Assembly: GCF_007830055.1 (NCBI RefSeq)
Contig: NZ_VLLE01000003.1
Span: forward strand, 372,001 to 436,000
Length of the DNA: 64,000 nt
Source: Lacibacter cauensis
Lineage (GTDB): Bacteria > Bacteroidota > Bacteroidia > Chitinophagales > Chitinophagaceae
Direction: 5' to 3'
Under the pieces are notes generated by a model. That model was not told where the DNA came from, did no database searches, and worked only from the letters and a program-made list of their open reading frames with translations. Position numbers and translations under genes: made by a program. This document shows, piece by piece, positions 62,553 through 64,000 of the stretch (its first letter is position 1; each line of letters opens with the position of its first letter).

Positions 62553-64000
62553 TTATTGGTTGCTGTTTTGATTCAGTTCATCGGCATCTACTACCAGTAA
62601 ACCATGACTGTGATTATGATCGGAACAGGTGTGCATAATTTCCATGCTTGGTGCAAACGGAACTGTTGGCATACCCGAACGTTTTTCGCCAATCATCTTT
62701 GCCATTAAACGGGCACGTTCTTTGGCAATATCAACACGCAGCTGTTTGTCTTTTTCACGATCGTAATAAACAATACCATCTACAATTGTTTTTTCTGCTT
62801 TTGCATAAATGCTCAACGGATGATCGCTCCACAATACAATGTCTGCATCTTTACCCACTTTAATACTACCTACACGGTCATCAACACGCAGCATTTTTGA
62901 AGGGTTGAGTGTAACCATTTTCAACGCATCTTCTTCGCTCATACTACCATACTTTACACTCTTTGCTGCTTCATGATTCAGGTGGCGGGCCATTTCAGCA
63001 TCATCTGAATTGATAGCAACATTAACACCTACTTTCTGCATAAGGTTAGCGTTGTAAGGAATAGCATCAACCACTTCCATTTTATAATTCCACCAATCGC
63101 TGAAGGTAGAAGCGTTGGCACCATGTGCTTTCATTTTATCGGCTACTTTATAACCTTCCAGAATATGTGTGAAGGTGTTTAATGTAAAACCAAATCTGTC
63201 TGCAACACGAATCATATCGGTGATCTCACTTTGTACATAAGAGTGACAAGTGATAAAACGTTTTTTGTTGAGAATTTCTACCAATGCATCTAACTCCAGA
63301 TCACGACGTGGGGCTGTTGCTTTTGGATTTTTCTTTTTCTCTTCATCAAACTTTTTCCATGCAGCTTCATAATCTCTTGCACGTGTAAATGCATCTATCA
63401 ATACCTGGCTTACGCCCATACGGGTATCGGGGAAACGGTTGTTTTGTTGAGATGAAGTACGTTTTACGTTTTCGCCCAATGCAAACTTGATGTAGCCCGG
63501 CCAGTTCTGGAATTTCAAACCCTCATCATTGGCACCCCAACGGAGTTTAATGAGTTGTGTTTGTCCGCCAATGGTATTAGCAGAACCATGCAGAATATGT
63601 GAGGATGTAACACCACCGCTTAACTGGCGATAGATATTAATATCATCCGGGTTTAAGTTATCGGCAATACGTACTTCCGATGTAACACTTTGCCCGCCTT
63701 CGTTAATAGAAGCTGCAGCAATATGCGAGTGCTCATCAATAATACCGGCAGTAACATGCTTGCCTGAACCATCAATTACTTTTGCACCTGCATCGCTGAG
63801 GTTTTTACCAATAGCAGTAATCTTACCATTCTTAATCAGTACATCGGTATTTTGTAAAATGCCTTCTTTTTCATTGGTCCAAACGGTAGCATTTTTAATA
63901 AGAATAGTTTCCTGCTTTGGCATTTCGGTATATCCATATCCATTAAACGGATAAGTTACGGATCCGATTTTCACCGGTGCTTTGCTACGGGTGCTGTCAG
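62553..64000 (-). CDS. Amidohydrolase (catalytic partner; 5' end beyond the window)
   Basis: The reading frame is open to the right window edge, so the true start lies beyond 64000; the GTG at 63974 is only an internal codon. The visible 482 residues include the amidohydrolase fold with all ligands: GIIDEHSHIAA (H-x-H), the Lys/His segment ITCHSYVQSE, FTHILEGYK, and VAINSDDAEM (final Asp), ending in VGKDADIVLWSDHPLS. It is 11 nt upstream of the second amidohydrolase gene, so both are co-transcribed. Proteins of this kind in Bacteroidota are often about 1000 residues long. Substrate is unknown (imidazolonepropionase- or prolidase-like). Confidence 0.88.
   Translation of the reverse strand, partial: DSTRSKAPVKIGSVTYPFNGYGYTEMPKQETILIKNATVWTNEKEGILQNTDVLIKNGKITAIGKNLSDAGAKVIDGSGKHVTAGIIDEHSHIAAASINEGGQSVTSEVRIADNLNPDDINIYRQLSGGVTSSHILHGSANTIGGQTQLIKLRWGANDEGLKFQNWPGYIKFALGENVKRTSSQQNNRFPDTRMGVSQVLIDAFTRARDYEAAWKKFDEEKKKNPKATAPRRDLELDALVEILNKKRFITCHSYVQSEITDMIRVADRFGFTLNTFTHILEGYKVADKMKAHGANASTFSDWWNYKMEVVDAIPYNANLMQKVGVNVAINSDDAEMARHLNHEAAKSVKYGSMSEEDALKMVTLNPSKMLRVDDRVGSIKVGKDADIVLWSDHPLSIYAKAEKTIVDGIVYYDREKDKQLRVDIAKERARLMAKMIGEKRSGMPTVPFAPSMEIMHTCSDHNHSHGLLVVDADELNQNSNQ

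Noticed and set aside
63974-64000. GTG at 63974 as the start of the right-edge amidohydrolase
   Set aside because: The frame stays open to the window edge with sensible residues and without a signal peptide at the GTG, so this is an internal codon of a truncated gene.
1-64000. CRISPR array, insertion sequence or phage region
   Set aside because: No regularly spaced direct repeats, transposase, integrase or phage structural gene was seen.

Overview
The window comes from a Bacteroidota chromosome, most likely a Chitinophagaceae-type member (for example Lacibacter-like; genus uncertain). Evidence: a SusC/SusD pair, a type IX secretion (T9SS) C-terminal signal, Bacteroidota-type promoters (TTTG then TAnnTTTG), few Shine-Dalgarno sequences, and housekeeping proteins of Bacteroidota type. 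No CRISPR array, insertion sequence, phage gene or rRNA was seen.

Region 1 (1-38.9 kb) is a very large pectin utilisation locus, almost entirely on the + strand. It opens with a divergent LacI-type regulator cut by the window edge. Next come SusC/SusD and a DUF5123-like surface lipoprotein. Extracellular and periplasmic enzymes follow: two PL1 pectate lyase modules, three CE8 pectin methylesterases (one fused to PL1 in a 1868-residue T9SS protein), a rhamnogalacturonan acetylesterase, three alpha/beta-hydrolase esterases, a DUF1593 protein, GH43, GH28 and GH105, and two Gfo/Idh/MocA oxidoreductases. The cytoplasmic hexuronate genes come last: uxaB, uxaC, kduD, kduI, kdgK, a YhcH-family gene, kdgA and an ExuT-like transporter. 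Polymer is bound and cut outside, de-esterified, taken up by SusCD, trimmed in the periplasm, imported as uronate and turned into pyruvate and glyceraldehyde-3-phosphate via KDG. Altronate dehydratase (uxaA) is not in the window. A 20-bp sequence is repeated exactly upstream of susC and of the GH28 gene and is the best candidate for the operator of the LacI regulator.

Region 2 (38.9-48.4 kb) is mixed: a DUF192-like protein, a secreted nuclease, a WYL regulator, a GH116 enzyme with an RbsD/FucU-like lipoprotein, tRNA-Asn, hflX with a Rieske protein, an outer-membrane barrel, a CAT-anticodon tRNA, a HAD phosphatase and a small DUF4834-like membrane protein.

Region 3 (48.4-64 kb) is mostly core: rimP-nusA-infB behind a leader with a terminator-like hairpin, a SurA-type foldase, a MarR-pirin-YceI-pirin-flavin reductase cluster with two copies of a 15-bp palindromic operator, a long PurF-type amidotransferase, a SixA-like phosphatase, a small lipoprotein, and a tandem amidohydrolase pair of which one lacks the metal-binding residues. 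Four genes in regions 2 and 3 have a promoter -7 box exactly 4 nt before the start codon, which suggests leaderless mRNAs.
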